A stretch of 64,000 nt of DNA from Fereydounia khargensis (lineage: Eukaryota; Basidiomycota; Ustilaginomycetes; Urocystidales; Fereydouniaceae). Of this stretch, positions 28,466 through 40,057 are shown in pieces. A program made the position numbers and the translations under genes. Numbering within the stretch: the first letter of the stretch is position 1; each line of letters opens with the position of its first letter. The stretch is from the NCBI GenBank assembly GCA_026413255.1, contig JAOCZO010000026.1:87676-151675 (forward strand), written 5' to 3'. Under the pieces are notes generated by a model, which was given only the letters and a program-made list of their open reading frames with translations, did no database searches and was not told the origin of the DNA.

Positions 28466-30568
28466 CTAGCTTGCAGGGAACCAGGGATGTGTGCCGTCCT
28501 GTAGGGCCTTGACGAACTGTGCAGTGCAAGGGTGAGAACGAGTTGAGCGTGCTGGACGGGGCGGGGCGGGGGCGTCGACTTACGTCTGCGAGATGCGTGG
28601 GCGCGTGCTCGACGTACTGGCTGAGCAGCGCGCCCGCCTGCTGCTCGAGCACCTGCCGCTCCTCCAGCGCGGGAGGGGTGAGGCGCTCCACCTCGGCCCA
28701 CAGCTGCTCGGCGTGTGGGACCCACTTTGTGCGTCTGAGGAACACCTCGCGCGCCCCACGCTTGCCGGACCCGGACCCGGACTCGGACCCGGACTCGGAC
28801 CCGGACCCGATGCGCGCCTGGCACAGTCGCGCGAGCGCCGTGTGCAGCAGCGCGGCGGGGCCAGCGGCGAGGGAGAGCGAGAGCTCAGCCTGCTCCTGAC
28901 ACACATGCGCCGCGAGCCAGTACATGGCGCCCCACTCGTCGCGGCGGTACAGGTCGAGCTCAAAGCCAGAAAAGATAATGTGCGCCGAGACGTCGAGTGC
29001 GAGCGACTGCAGCGCCGGGCGCATCTCGTCTGGCGCCTTGGTGTTGACCAGGTCCCGAGGTCCCGTAGGGAGAGAGTCAGACAGGCTGGTTTGGTGTGCT
29101 GTGCTGTACACTACTGTGTTGTACGTACCTGGTCGCAGAGGGACACCCAGACCGTGTAGCTCTTGGCGAATGCGCGTTTCTGACGCGCCCGGTTGTGCGT
29201 GAACGTGCAGAGGTACTGCACGAGATGCTGTGTGGCCGCGGTCAGTCGCAGTGGGCGGAGGAGATTGTGTGAGACTTACACTGGCAAGGCGCTGGAGGAA
29301 CAGGGCGAACGCGTTGGGCTGGGGCTGAGGGGCGCGGGCGAGCTGTCGCACTCGTGCGGGAGAGAAGCCAGCCGTTTCAGCGAGGAACGACTCTGCGATC
29401 CACTCGAGCGCAAGGCGGCGGGCGATGAGGTTGCGGTCGCAAATTGCGGACTGGAAGAGGCTGCGCACGTAGGCGGGGCGCGGGTCGGTGTGGAAGGCGA
29501 CGGCGCGGGCGGTGAGGAACGTCTTCCACTTGGTAAAGCTGGGGTCGTCGAGGAGGGCTACGGATTCAGCGAGGCCGTGGAGGAGGCTCGTGTAGAGGGC
29601 GCGCGTGGTCTCGGGGGCGGGGAGGGCGATGGGGCGCAGCGGGGCACTCGAGACCAACTGCCGGTTGTAGGCGGGGTCAAAGGCGGCCGCAGCACGCGCC
29701 GAGGGCGCGGCCGTGCGTGCCGGGTCGCAGAGGACCGCCGCGTCCAGGTGGCCGAGGGCAAACTTGACTGCCAGGCGCGTCTCGAGACCTGCCGCAGCCC
29801 CTGCCCCTGCCCCTGCCCCTGCCCCTGCCCCTGCCCCTGCCCCTGCCCCTGCCCCTGCCGCAGCCGTGTCCTGCGCTGTGAGCAGGTGCTTGCGGAACGC
29901 CAGGCGCGCGCGCACGCCCTCCGGCACCGAGGAAAGGGCTAGCGCGGCCTCGAGCTCAGCCAGGACGCGCGAGACACTCGTGTCCTCGAGCAGACGCAGA
30001 CCCGCCTTGTCGCCGTAGTAGTCTTCGCCGTCGTACACGTTCTGCTTGGCCAGCTCGGCCCACGCGATCGAGATCGACTTGACCGTCGCGCGCAGGAAGG
30101 CGCGCAGCACAGTCGGCCCCGAGCCCGGGCCTGAGGCGGCGTGGTGAAAGTGCAGACACGTGTACAGCGTCTGCGAGAGCGCAGCACCGCGGTGCCACGC
30201 GGCCTCACAGGCCAGCAGGCGGTCCAGAATCCACAGCACCTCCGTGTCCGTGTACGCCGTCTTGGGCGAGAAAGGCTCCACAGATCCGACAACTCGCTCC
30301 GAGGCTGGCAGCTCGGACAGGGGGAGCGCCATACCACTGTCCATACGGGCGTCCATGATCTACAGTACAGGCGCACGGGACGCGACGGTCAGTGCGACGA
30401 GATACGGTACGCTGAATCGAGCGGTGCGCAGGAATCACTTACCTGGATCGCACTCATGGCGTCCATCAGTGTAAAGCCGGGCACGGACACCATCTGTCCC
30501 TCGTTCAGCTGAGAGCATGCCGCCCGCACCTCGTCCGTCACATCCCGGTACCCTGGTGTCAAAGGCAT
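28466..30568 (-). CDS. MAK10: NatC N-acetyltransferase auxiliary subunit Naa35/Mak10
   Basis: Five exons are read on the minus strand: 30568-30443, 30359-29280, 29227-29129, 29036-28584 and 28516-28466, giving 602 residues. Joining exons 1 and 2 gives FTLMDAMSAIQIMDARMDSGM, the Mak10 hallmark (usually MSAIEIMDPKMDSGM). Later family segments are LWILDRLLACEAAWHRGAALSQTLYTCLH, FVKALQDG and the NRARQKR basic patch formed by exon 3. NatC (Naa30, Naa35, Naa38) acetylates nascent Met-Leu/Ile/Phe/Trp proteins at the ribosome, and Naa35 is the ribosome anchor. Intron 2 is only 52 nt. The acceptor of intron 3 is AAG rather than CAG or TAG and is the least certain junction. A (CCCCTG)n microsatellite puts an Ala-Gly repeat in a helical region. 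Confidence 0.85.
29798..29857. repeat. CCCCTG hexamer microsatellite in MAK10 coding sequence
   Basis: About ten units encode an Ala-Gly dipeptide repeat in Naa35/Mak10 on the minus strand. Confidence 0.88.
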
Positions 30569-30808
30569 GCCTCTCTCTCTTTCTCTAAAAGCGCGTGCCT
30601 GCTGGTGGTGATGATGGTGTTGGAGCTGGTAAAGTGGAGAAAAAGAGGAGATCAAACATGTGGAGGCACTCGTTGAGTCACGTTATAACCGCGTAGCTTA
30701 TTTGGGTAACCGCACACAAAAGCACACCAAGTGCGATAGCATCATCATCTGCATTCGCTTGCGTGGCAAAATTGTACATTGGGGAGGAGATATATATGAG
30801 ACGAGACG

Positions 30809-30847
<39 letters not shown>

Positions 30848-31160
30848 CGAAAACAACTAGACATCATGATGTGAATGTAGAACGTACGAGTGTGTATGCA
30901 TGCAAGTGGGTGCCTCGAATGGGGGGCTAAGTAGTGTCGATCATGGTTTAAGGGGGGGGGGGGGTGGGGGGGGGGAAGGAAATGCGGATGAATGCAGAGT
31001 ATGTCGAGCCCGCGCTCGACCTGCTAATGTACAGCAATGCAAACGACCAAGTTCCGATCCAGTCAGGGAGAGAAAGAAAAGAAAAGAGAAAAAAAAAAAG
31101 GGGGGGTCAAAGAGGTCCTCGATAGGCAGAGGTCGACAAGTTGGTGAGTGAGGGTATACG
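30569..31160. other. Intergenic region MAK10 5' side / LON-RING gene 3' side
   Basis: The region holds an AG microsatellite at 30811-30836, G homopolymers at 30952-30964 and 30966-30975, and an A/G-rich run near 31075-31105. The MAK10 promoter should lie at the left end. No gene was seen. Confidence 0.55.
30811..30836. repeat. AG dinucleotide microsatellite
   Basis: Thirteen AG units lie in non-coding DNA. Confidence 0.85.
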
Positions 31161-34100
31161 CTACGAGACCGTGCAGCCATTGTTGAACCACCAAGACTGG
31201 CGCAACTGCTCAATCCAGTGCACCACCAGGCACAGTCGCAGGCGCCGGCTCGTGATCGGCAGCAGCTTGGCCTTCTCGTGCTCGTCAATCGGCATAACCA
31301 GCGCCATCCAGTATCCGAGCCGCTCCACCTCGTGCGCCTCAGGCATCGGCCCGTATGTGTGGTTCAGCCGGCTCAGCAGCCACGGAGCCGAGCCTGATCG
31401 CAGAGTCTCAATGAACGACGTGCAAATCTCCACCAGCTCGGCCATCGACGGCTCGGCAGGCAGAGGTGCGAAAGGCAGACCCAGCGGGTCATGCTCTCGG
31501 TCCGACCCGCTTCGGGGTGTTTGCACACCTGCCGTGTTACTGCTCGAAGAGGACACCGACCGCACCATAACGTCCTCGACTCGCGCAGCAGGCTGACGGA
31601 ACAGGCTGAACAGATCATTGTGGTCGCCACTTTCAGTCGCGTCCTGTGCGCCTGCCGATGGCGCATCTGCGTCTTGCGCCTCGTCACGGCCAGACCTGTT
31701 CAGCGTGGAACTAGCCTCGCACGAGGAAGAGTCAGGAGCGGACGTCTCTTGCTTCTTGCGATCCAGCTCCTTTCGTCGCAGCATGGCAGCACGTTCCAGT
31801 TCCGCTTCTTCCGCTGGCGAAATGTCGTCCAGTCTCTCGACGCGACCGACCGTGTAGCCGTCCAGCGAGCCCTTTTCCAAAAGTCGGAATCGGTACGAGC
31901 CCACCGTCTCAAGCATGCTCCGACCATCCGCCAGCATCTGCACCGACTTGATCTCGAGCATGGTGCCAAACTCCTCCAGACCGCCATTCGTCTTAGAGGG
32001 TAGCACCATACCAAAGCGCGGACTGCCGCTCTCGAGACATCGACGCACCATTAGTCTGTACCGCGGCTCAAAGATGTGCAGAATCGTGGGCATGCCAGGG
32101 AATGCGAGAGTGCAAACAAAAATCGGCGTCGAAAGGCGGGCCTCTCGTTCCTCCTGTTCAATAGCAGCTTGTCGCATCGCGTAGAGTTTTTGAAAGCCAA
32201 AGTGGTGGGGCGTCTTTTCAAAGTCGTCCTCGCGCACTCCATCCTCACCAGACCGGCGCGCAGGGTCCGCGTCCGACGTCATGGAAGGTGCCAGAGATGA
32301 CGTCTCGGTCAAATCGTCCAAGAGGTCCTCATCCGACAGCGTCGCCGTGTCAGCGTTGAGCATCTTGAGCACCGAAGAGTTGGGCGGGTGTTCTTGGAAA
32401 AAGGCAAAGCTCGGCATGTCGGCTCGACACAGGGGGCATCGATTGCCATGGTCCAAGCTGCGAGCAAAGCAGGGCTTACAGAACGTATGGCCGCAGGGTG
32501 TCGTCATGGGTTGGTACAGCAGCAGGTAGCAAAGTTGGCATTCCAGCACCTCGAGCAGCTCCGAGTGCAGAGTGGCCACAGTTTGCACCAGTGGCTCTCC
32601 CGAGGGGCCAACTTTGGATGACAAAGACAGACTTGCCTTAGCGGCAGCTTCAGCTGCGAGAGTACCTGTGCGGCGAGAGGCATTGCCATGGTGAGCAGCC
32701 CTGGCGTCCGAGTTGGCCATTGAATCTTCCGTGGTCCAGCCAGAGTCACCGTGGGTAGGGTCCACCTCATTCCGGAGACGGCGAAGAGGGTCGTTCCTGG
32801 CAGTTTCAGAAGCCTCTTCGTCGGCGCTCGTCTCGGATGCGCCACCATTCAAAAGGGTTCCACGGTGCCTCTTCACGTTCGCATCCATACCTTGGACGTG
32901 ACCCAGCAGAGGACGACTAAACGCACCACCAGCTCCGTCGGGCCACAAATCGTCATTGTCCTCTTCGTCTTCGTCTTCGATATCGGCTGCACTGCCAGCG
33001 TGATGGCCAGATTGGAAATCGGCGTCGGCAAAGTCCGCAGAGTCGACGTCTAGACCTGCATCGGTGAGGTTGTCATCATCCTCATCATCGTACAGGTCGT
33101 CAGATTCCGTGTCAATGACAGCTCGAATACCTCCGACAGTGCCGCTCTCCAGGTCCGATTCGTTGGTTCCCAGGACCCGAGCGGCTCGCGAAATTTGGAG
33201 CGCGGATCGACGGTGAAGCGCATTTCTACGACTGGCCAAGACTGCCGAGGAAGAGTGAAGATGGGCTGATCGAAGGGAAGAGCCCACTGACGAGGACTGA
33301 CTTGAGCTCGAAGCGCCTCTTCCGCGGAAAGCGCCTATGCGGCCAAGGGATCGGCCGCGACCCGTTGTGACAATTTCAGCACGTCGTCGCCCGATGCCTG
33401 CTACAGCACGCGCACGGGCTGACGAGACTTGTGGGGGCGATCGACGAACTCGGAGCGGACGTGGGATGGGAGAGCTGGCGTAGCGCTTGAGCAGAGCAAT
33501 GGCTTTAGAGAGCGTCACGTCTGGACGAAGGAGATTCGAGTTGGCGAGTGACGGCATAAGAGATGCATTGGTGTGGGCGGCGCCGGTTGCTGAGGTGTCG
33601 ACACCTGTGTGCGGCAAGGCGAAGAGGTGGGCTTTAGAGCGCGACTGGGGCCCAATGACGGTAAGTCGGTAGGGGTGATCAGCCACACCAATGACAAATC
33701 CATCAACGGGCGGGGAGCCGGGTCCAGAATCGTTAGCGTCGAGTGGCAGACGTTCCGTGTAGGTTGGCACGAGGCCATATCGAGGTCGGTGACCGGCCCA
33801 CGAGCCAATGCCGCGGCCAATGGCGCTACGAGGACATCCGTTGACAGGGCAAGGAACGGTCATTGGGGATAGAGGGAGCCTTGGTGGCAGGTGTGACATG
33901 CACGGAAGAACGGGCACTTCGTGCTCCGCCGGAACGGTGCGAGGGGCACATCGAGACATGATGCACGACATGCAGGCCGAGTGACCGCATGGCAGCGTGA
34001 CAGGCTCCTGCAACGGTCGGGAGCACTCGGGACACGGGGCGAGGGAGAGGAGCATGGTGGCAAGCTCCCTTGCTCGACGACGTTGCGCGGCAGATGGCAG

Positions 34101-34771
34101 CTTGCGATAAGGAGGGTTGACCATCGATCGCTGCTGAGAGTCGGTCAATGGTGTCGATGTGGATGCGGATGCGGATGCGGTTGGTTCGGCCACAAGGTTG
34201 TGGACCCCAAGATCTTGTAGACGTCCCTGTGCTGTCTCATCCGTGGCCTCGGCTTGCCGAATGGACGGTGTGTCTTCAGACTGACCATGATGATTGTCGG
34301 TGTGAGCCATCAAAGTCTGTTGTGACGATGTGGACGAAGACTTGGACGGTGGAATTCGTTCATGCTCATTGGAGATGTTGTTAGAAGTTGGCGGGGTGGC
34401 TGAACCTGTCAAGAATGGAGAGGAGGGGGGAGGTTAGATGCCGTATCCGCATGGTGAGAAGACAAGATGAGTTGATGTGACGAAGGATGCTACATACCTG
34501 AGTGCGAATCAGTTGCGTGGTGGTGAGAACTTGAGGCCTGCGTGGATGTTTCGGAAGTTGGCTGGGTGGAGGAGGCGGCCGAGGAGGATGTTTGTGCGTG
34601 GTGGTGGTGCTCTTTAGGTTCTTGCGGGAGCTTGTGTTGTGACGGCATGGTACTGGTATCGGCCTTATGACCGTTGGAATCTGGAGTGTGTGTCATTGCC
34701 GGAGTTGAATCGGGTTGGGAGGTGGTGCCAGAGTCAAGCGAAGGGGACGGCGGTGATCCCGATGCTGACAT
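31161..34771 (-). CDS. LONRF-like protein: two RING fingers and a LON substrate-binding domain
   Basis: Two exons, 34771-34498 and 34405-31161, give 1172 residues. A first RING-type finger starts near residue 216 (CPECSRPLQEPVTLPCGHSAC). A second, canonical C3HC4 RING starts near 714 (CQLCYLLLYQPMTTPCGHTFC, then CPLC). A LON N-terminal domain runs from about 848 (FPGMPTILHIFEPRYRLMVRRCL, FGTMLEIKSVQMLADGRSMLETVGSYRFRL) to the end (GYWMALVMPI). This is the LONRF/RNF123-like arrangement of ubiquitin ligases that use the LON domain for substrate binding. Linkers are acidic and disordered. The start at 34771 is the only in-frame ATG; a three-codon upstream frame lies just before it. Ligase activity is inferred from intact RING residues. 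Confidence 0.88.
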
Positions 34772-34779
34772 TTGGGCGC

Positions 34780-34791
34780 TCAAAGCGACAT
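34780..34791 (-). promoter_or_regulatory. Minimal upstream open reading frame (ATG, two codons, stop)
   Basis: On the minus strand ATG-TCG-CTT-TGA ends 8 bp before the LONRF-like start codon. It is the only other ATG on that strand for several hundred bases. If transcription starts upstream, ribosomes would meet it first. A splice acceptor (CTGTCCAG) lies directly before it, so it may be in the first bases of an exon. Confidence 0.5.
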
Positions 34792-36002
34792 ACTCCCCTG
34801 GACAGAGGAGAGAGGAGATGGTTAGATCCGACGGGATGGTGATGTTGGTGTTGCCCGTTGAAGCTCGAGAAAGCGAACCAGTTGAACTGGCGCCGGATTG
34901 TCGAAAATCGACCTCGGTTGCCAGGGATGCTGATGGTAGAAAGATCTAAAGGTGTCTTTGGTCGAAAGAGATTCAATTTGGTTCGCTCAGGGAGAGGTGA
35001 TGACGATCAGGGGTAGAGAAAGATGGCGCTCAAGTACTTTGACTTGATTCTGCGCACGATGAAGCTGATTGGGATGAAGAAACAGCAGCGGTGGCGGGTG
35101 AGTTGGAAGTGATATCGGTAGGTTGCTGTTAGCCAACGGATATTGGAGATGGCAGCCTGGTGCGCGCGCAGAGTACAAAGTATTACGAGATTGAGGTGGA
35201 TTGTAGTCAGGTGGTTAGAAACGGCCCCAGGGAGGGATTACAAGCAAAGCTCAAGGCTGGTTCGTAGTTGTAAGGTCGGAGGGGATTAGAAAGCCCAGGC
35301 TGAGCCAAGCGCGGAAATGAGGCTAGCAACTGAGCTGGCTGGGGTGGTTAGGTAGGGTTTGGTAAGTGTATAGTGTGGCCAGGGCGGAAAGCTTAGCTAG
35401 GCGCTAGGCCAGGCTGCGGTGCGGTGAGAGTGGAGAAGGGCAATGCTGGCTCGAGCTGGTTGGCAGGGCAGGTTGGCAAGGTTGGTTGGCTGGTTACGCT
35501 AGCGGGCAGGCAGGCGGGCGGGCGGGAGGAGGAATGTTTGCGCTTCGTGTGGAGTGGGAGAGAAGCTTGTCTAAGCCTTGCCTTGCTAAGCAGCTTTGTC
35601 AAATGCGCGCGCAACCCAAAAAAAAAGAAAAAGGGTACCGCACTCTAACGTTACAGAAAGGGTGACTAGCAATTGTAAGCAAGAGCGCTCTCCGCTACTT
35701 TGAATCACGGTACAGTACGGTAGATTGTAGTGGCTCTGGCCTCGTATGTAGAATCGTCGAAACGAACAGCTCGATGATGGCGACGGCCAAAAGCCATGCC
35801 CATCTTGGACACTCAATGCTGTACCCTACCTTGACCACAAAGCTGCTCTGCTCGAATGCAAAATGCAGAGACAGTGCATCAAACAGAATCCGGGTTCCGG
35901 GTTGCAGACAAACAGCGGCAAGCGGGCAGAAAGAAGCTTGCTACAGTAATGTAGCAGAAAACCGGCTGATTTTGGCGCCTGGTCGAGTCGAGTCGACTCG
36001 AG

Positions 36003-36032
36003 GTGCGCTGTGGTGCGCTGTGGTGCGCTGTG
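36003..36032. repeat. Three tandem copies of GTGCGCTGTG
   Basis: A perfect 10-bp unit repeated three times in non-coding DNA, followed by a degenerate copy. Confidence 0.85.
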
Positions 36033-37210
36033 GTGCGGTGCGCGATCGGGGGGTTCGCGGCCACGGCCATCGGCTCGTGTTTGTCAGACCGCACGCTGCT
36101 CTTTGACAGCTGCTGGGCGCTGCAGCCTGCCCGGACGCGTCTTAGCTAAAACGAGACATGTCTGTCTAGAGATGCAGCTCAAGTGCGTCTGTTCCTGTGC
36201 GATTTTCGTTCGCATCTCGAGCTCCCATTACCCAACCCAAGCCGCCCGGGGTCTGAATACTATACAGTACTGTGCCATTGTGTGGTCGTAGTCAAGCTCG
36301 CCGCCCCGTTGTTCTTTGTTCTTTCATTCGTTTATCAGATTGCCAACAAGCAGCCAGCCAGTGCAAAGCGTCCGAAATGACATGCTCACAATAGACCTTA
36401 CCCACACTCAGCACAGGCCGGTTCAATGGAGAGCGGGCGGGCGCAGTTCTGGTTCAAGGTGGCTTGCAAGCTGACGAAAGCAGGCGCCGCAGATTGGCAG
36501 ATTGGGTCAGTCAGTGCATAGAGGGAGGAGGGGCCAGTGGTTTCATGCAGCAGCTGCTCTCTCTGAGCCTCAGCCGGGCTAGCCCAAACGCGCGCCGCTC
36601 ACATTCATCTGAACCGCATTTCGTAATCGAGAAGCGCATGCCTGCCGGGCCGGCCGGGCAGGCTGCAGGCGCCCAGCGAGTCTTAATTTGCCACGCTCTC
36701 ACCACCCATCAGGCCTCGCTCCACCCAAGCCTCAACCGAGCAACGAGCCTCTTCCTCGTCTCACCTCAGTGGGGGCGGTCTGAACAAGGCGCGCACCTTG
36801 ATCGACATTTTCTCTCTTGTTCCAGAATAAGTTGGTACCAAGCGAGCACGCTTTCTTCCTTCGTTCCAGACGGCCAAGGAGCAAGCTAGCGGCGCATGAT
36901 CTATCCAAAAACCGCCAGTGTGTGTGGTCTGGCCAAGACGCAGGCGAGCGCGCTCTCCACCCCGCACCCGCACCCGCACCCGCAGCCGCACGAGACAAAC
37001 TAAACGACACAAAGCAAATGGCAAATGGCAAAATTGATCGATCGGGATCGGGCTCAGGGTCCAACTTTTGCGTGCATTTCCGTTCTTTGCGGCGGCCTGT
37101 GCTTGAGCCTTTGCCGGCTCATTGATTGCTGTCTTCTCAACGTCTTGCTTGCTTAGCATCGCCTCACACACTCACACACTGCACTCGGCATCCACACATA
37201 TTCTCCAGCC

Positions 37211-38209
37211 ATGCTCGACAGTGCGATAGAGTGGATCCGTGGCTTTCCATCAAGGCCCATCAACGAGTCGCTGCCACCTTCGCTCCTCCTCTACCTCATC
37301 CCACCAGCCCCATCCCCGCGCACGCTTGCAGCAGTCTTTACCGTACTCGCGCTGGTGGCAGTCCGCGTCTTCTTCATTCTGCCATCAAATCACGAATCTG
37401 TCCTTCTTCCGCCAAAGCCAAGCCGTGCAGCGCCGTCAACGGACGCATCTCGCAAGCTCAAGGTTGCTCTCTTCCTCGGTTCAGGTGAGATTCCCATTCC
37501 CCTGCCTGTGTGGCTTTCACGTTGCCATTGCTCATGGAAAGCTTCCGTCGCACGCTTTGCAGGTGGTCACACGACAGAGTTGCTGCAGCTCGCCTCGGCG
37601 CTTCCGCCAGAGCGATACGCTGAACGCCTCTACCTCTACTCGTCTGGCGACCGCTTCAGCCTGGACAAGGCGCGAGAGCTAGAGCAGAAACTGCTGGGTA
37701 GCAAGGTAGAAGCCGTCCAGGCGCTCGAGATTCCACGCGCACGTGCTGTCCACCAGAGCTGGCTGTCGACCCCTCTGAGTCTGGCGTACAGCTTCGCCTT
37801 TTGTCTCGAGCACATGGTCCGGCGGCCCCTGGCGAGCAGGTTGACCGGCGGCCCGTGTTCGTGGTCGGGGTCGGGGTCAGGCGCACCTGCTTTCGCCGAC
37901 CTTGTGCTTCTCAACGGCCCGGGGACCTGCGTACCGATTGTGGGGGCGATATATGTTCTCAAGGTATGCACGCGAGCTCTGCGCCGATCCTCGCTGCACG
38001 TGTTGGCTGACGATCACGACATTTTGACTGAGCAGCTATTTGGATTCCCGGCGCCCAAGCTCGTGTACATCGAGTCGTTCGCCAGAGTCAAGAGCCTCTC
38101 GCTGACCGCCAAGCTGCTCAAGCCACTTGTCGACCGCTTTGTAGTCCAGTGGCCACCGGCAGCGGGCACGCTCGGTGGCAGAATTGTGTATAACGGATGG
38201 CTGGTCTGA
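37211..38209 (+). CDS. ALG14: UDP-GlcNAc transferase subunit Alg14
   Basis: Three exons, 37211-37484, 37563-37963 and 38036-38209, give 282 residues. A membrane anchor is visible at about residues 37-57 (TLAAVFTVLALVAVRVFFIL). Splicing restores LFLGSGGHTTELLQL at about 88-102, the Alg14 glycine loop. NGPGTCVPIVGAIYVLKLFG, then KLVYIESFARVKSLSLTAKLL and DRFVVQWP, are also family signatures. Alg14 recruits Alg13 to the cytosolic face of the ER, where the pair adds the second GlcNAc to the dolichol-linked oligosaccharide for N-glycosylation. Both introns (78 and 72 nt) are multiples of three with no stop, so an unspliced transcript would still be open. The conserved sequence across both junctions shows splicing is the functional form. 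Confidence 0.94.
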   Translation: MLDSAIEWIRGFPSRPINESLPPSLLLYLIPPAPSPRTLAAVFTVLALVAVRVFFILPSNHESVLLPPKPSRAAPSTDASRKLKVALFLGSGEIPIPLPVWLSRCHCSWKASVARFAGGHTTELLQLASALPPERYAERLYLYSSGDRFSLDKARELEQKLLGSKVEAVQALEIPRARAVHQSWLSTPLSLAYSFAFCLEHMVRRPLASRLTGGPCSWSGSGSGAPAFADLVLLNGPGTCVPIVGAIYVLKVCTRALRRSSLHVLADDHDILTEQLFGFPAPKLVYIESFARVKSLSLTAKLLKPLVDRFVVQWPPAAGTLGGRIVYNGWLV

Positions 38210-38454
38210 GAGGAATCAAGCGCGAGTTGAGTACCGCACCAGTGACGCGCTCTTTTTTTCATACGGGGCCGAGTGGATGACCGACAGGGTCCAACAGGAA
38301 TGGCACAAATATGTACAAGCTGTGCACGTTCTCGAGCAGACGCTGCATCGTGCATGTCACGTTCCATCGTCACTCTGCAAACAAGCTAGCAAGAAGAACA
38401 AGAGGTGCCGCAAGAAGCGGTAGCAGTTCCGTCCTCCTCATTCCTCATGGACTC

Positions 38455-38461
38455 TATAAAG
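38455..38461 (+). promoter_or_regulatory. TATA box (TATAAAG) of the phosphatase gene
   Basis: CTATAAAG lies 62 bp before the ATG at 38523, the cleanest TATA-like element in the window. It supports that ATG as the start and suggests a regulated promoter. Confidence 0.55.
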
Positions 38462-38522
38462 ACAAGAATAACCAGCCCTACGTAGGCAGATGGTGGTCGT
38501 TCGACACTAATTCCCCCCCACC

Positions 38523-39984
38523 ATGGCGCCACACCAAGTTGCCATGGGTTTGCCTCCCAACTCGGTTCTTGCACCGGGCATCTTTCACAACCTCGGCCAG
38601 TACTCTCCCTGGTTTGCTGCGGCCCAAGTTCCGCCGCTGCCCGAGACGTGTTCCGTCGTGTCTGTGAGCCAGCTCGAGCGACACGGCTCTCGATACCCGA
38701 CCAAGGGCTCGTACGCCGACCTGGCCAACACGCTAACCAAGATTGCCAAGCACCTCGACCACGTTCCCCAGCATCTCGGCGACGACGTGGACCAAGACGA
38801 TCAGCAGACGGACGCACACTGTCCACCGGCGCACAATGTGCTCGTGGACCCCAGTCTCGAGTGGCTGCGCGAGTGGACGTCGTCCAAGAAGAGCGAGGAC
38901 GGCGGTCTGCGCAACCGGCTGGGCAACTCGGAGCTCACTCCCTTTGGGCAGTACGAGGCGTTCACGTCTGGACGCCAGTTCTACCACCGCTACGCGCACC
39001 TGCTCAACGCGAATGCCAGTGTGGACGTGAACCAGGATTTTCGCCGCCCGCACCAGCAACAGCAGCAGCACCAGGCTGCGCTGCGAGCCGAGGAGCCTTC
39101 AGCCCATGAGGGTGAGCGTGAGGGTGGGGGGGGAGTGTTCGTGCGCGCCTCTGGCTCTGATCGTGTGATTGCGAGCTCGCGCTTCTTCCTCTCTGGCCTG
39201 GACCCGGCGTCGCAGTTCCGGCACGCGGCGCCCGAGAGTGCGCCGTGGCCGCCCAAGGGGCGCTCTGCGATCCTGTCCAAGCCGCACCGACGCATCCTGG
39301 ACCTTCCGGAGCCGGACGTTGTGATTTCCGAGGAGCGCTCGGGGGGCGGGAGCAACAACACGCTGGATGTGTACACGTGCACCGCATTCGAGGAGACGCA
39401 GCGCGACACGGCGTCCGCAGACAAGGTGGAGCAGTTCGCCGTCCACGCGACCGAGGGTATCCGCTGTCGTCTGGCAGCAGGGCTCGGTGTGCGACGGAGC
39501 GGCAAGAAGAGCAGGCGCGGACAGCGGCTCGAGCTGTCGTGGCAGGAGACGCTGCAGCTCGCCTCGCTGTGTGCGTTTGACACGGTCGCCCAGCTAGATC
39601 CGTACGGCGGGCCGTCGAACCTAGATGCCACATCGCGCTTCTGCGGCATGTTTACTCGCGCCGAGTTTGAGCGTGTCTACGAGCGCTCTACGGATATCGA
39701 CAAGGACTATGGGTTCGCAAGGCACCAGCCGCTCCACAGGGCCCTGGGGACACCTTGGATCCGCGAACTGCGCGCGCGCCTACTCCACCGACAGCCCGTG
39801 ACACAGCCGCCGACGGCGATCAACACCACCCTCCCCTTCCCGACTGACAGGAACGCCTACGTCGACTTTACACACGACAACCAGCTCGCGCCTATCATTG
39901 CGTCTCTCAATCTAGACAAGGACCCCTGGATCACGGCACGCACCACCCCCTTCACCGGCCGCCTCACGGTCGAAACGGTGCGCT

Positions 39985-40057
<73 letters not shown>

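Larger units (their letters stand above)
34772..37210. other. Long divergent intergenic region LONRF-like / ALG14
   Basis: This is 2.4 kb with no supportable gene. TACAGTA motifs occur at 35711, 35942 and 36263. There is a three-copy 10-bp repeat at 36003-36032, GGGCGGGC-type repeats near 35505-35525, and (GGTGCG/CACCCG)-like repeats at 36958-36985 near the ALG14 promoter. Confidence 0.55.

Noticed and set aside
36003-36032. CRISPR-like or transposon-end repeats
   Set aside because: It is a simple three-copy tandem without spacers. No inverted repeats, transposase or reverse transcriptase sequence was seen anywhere in the window.
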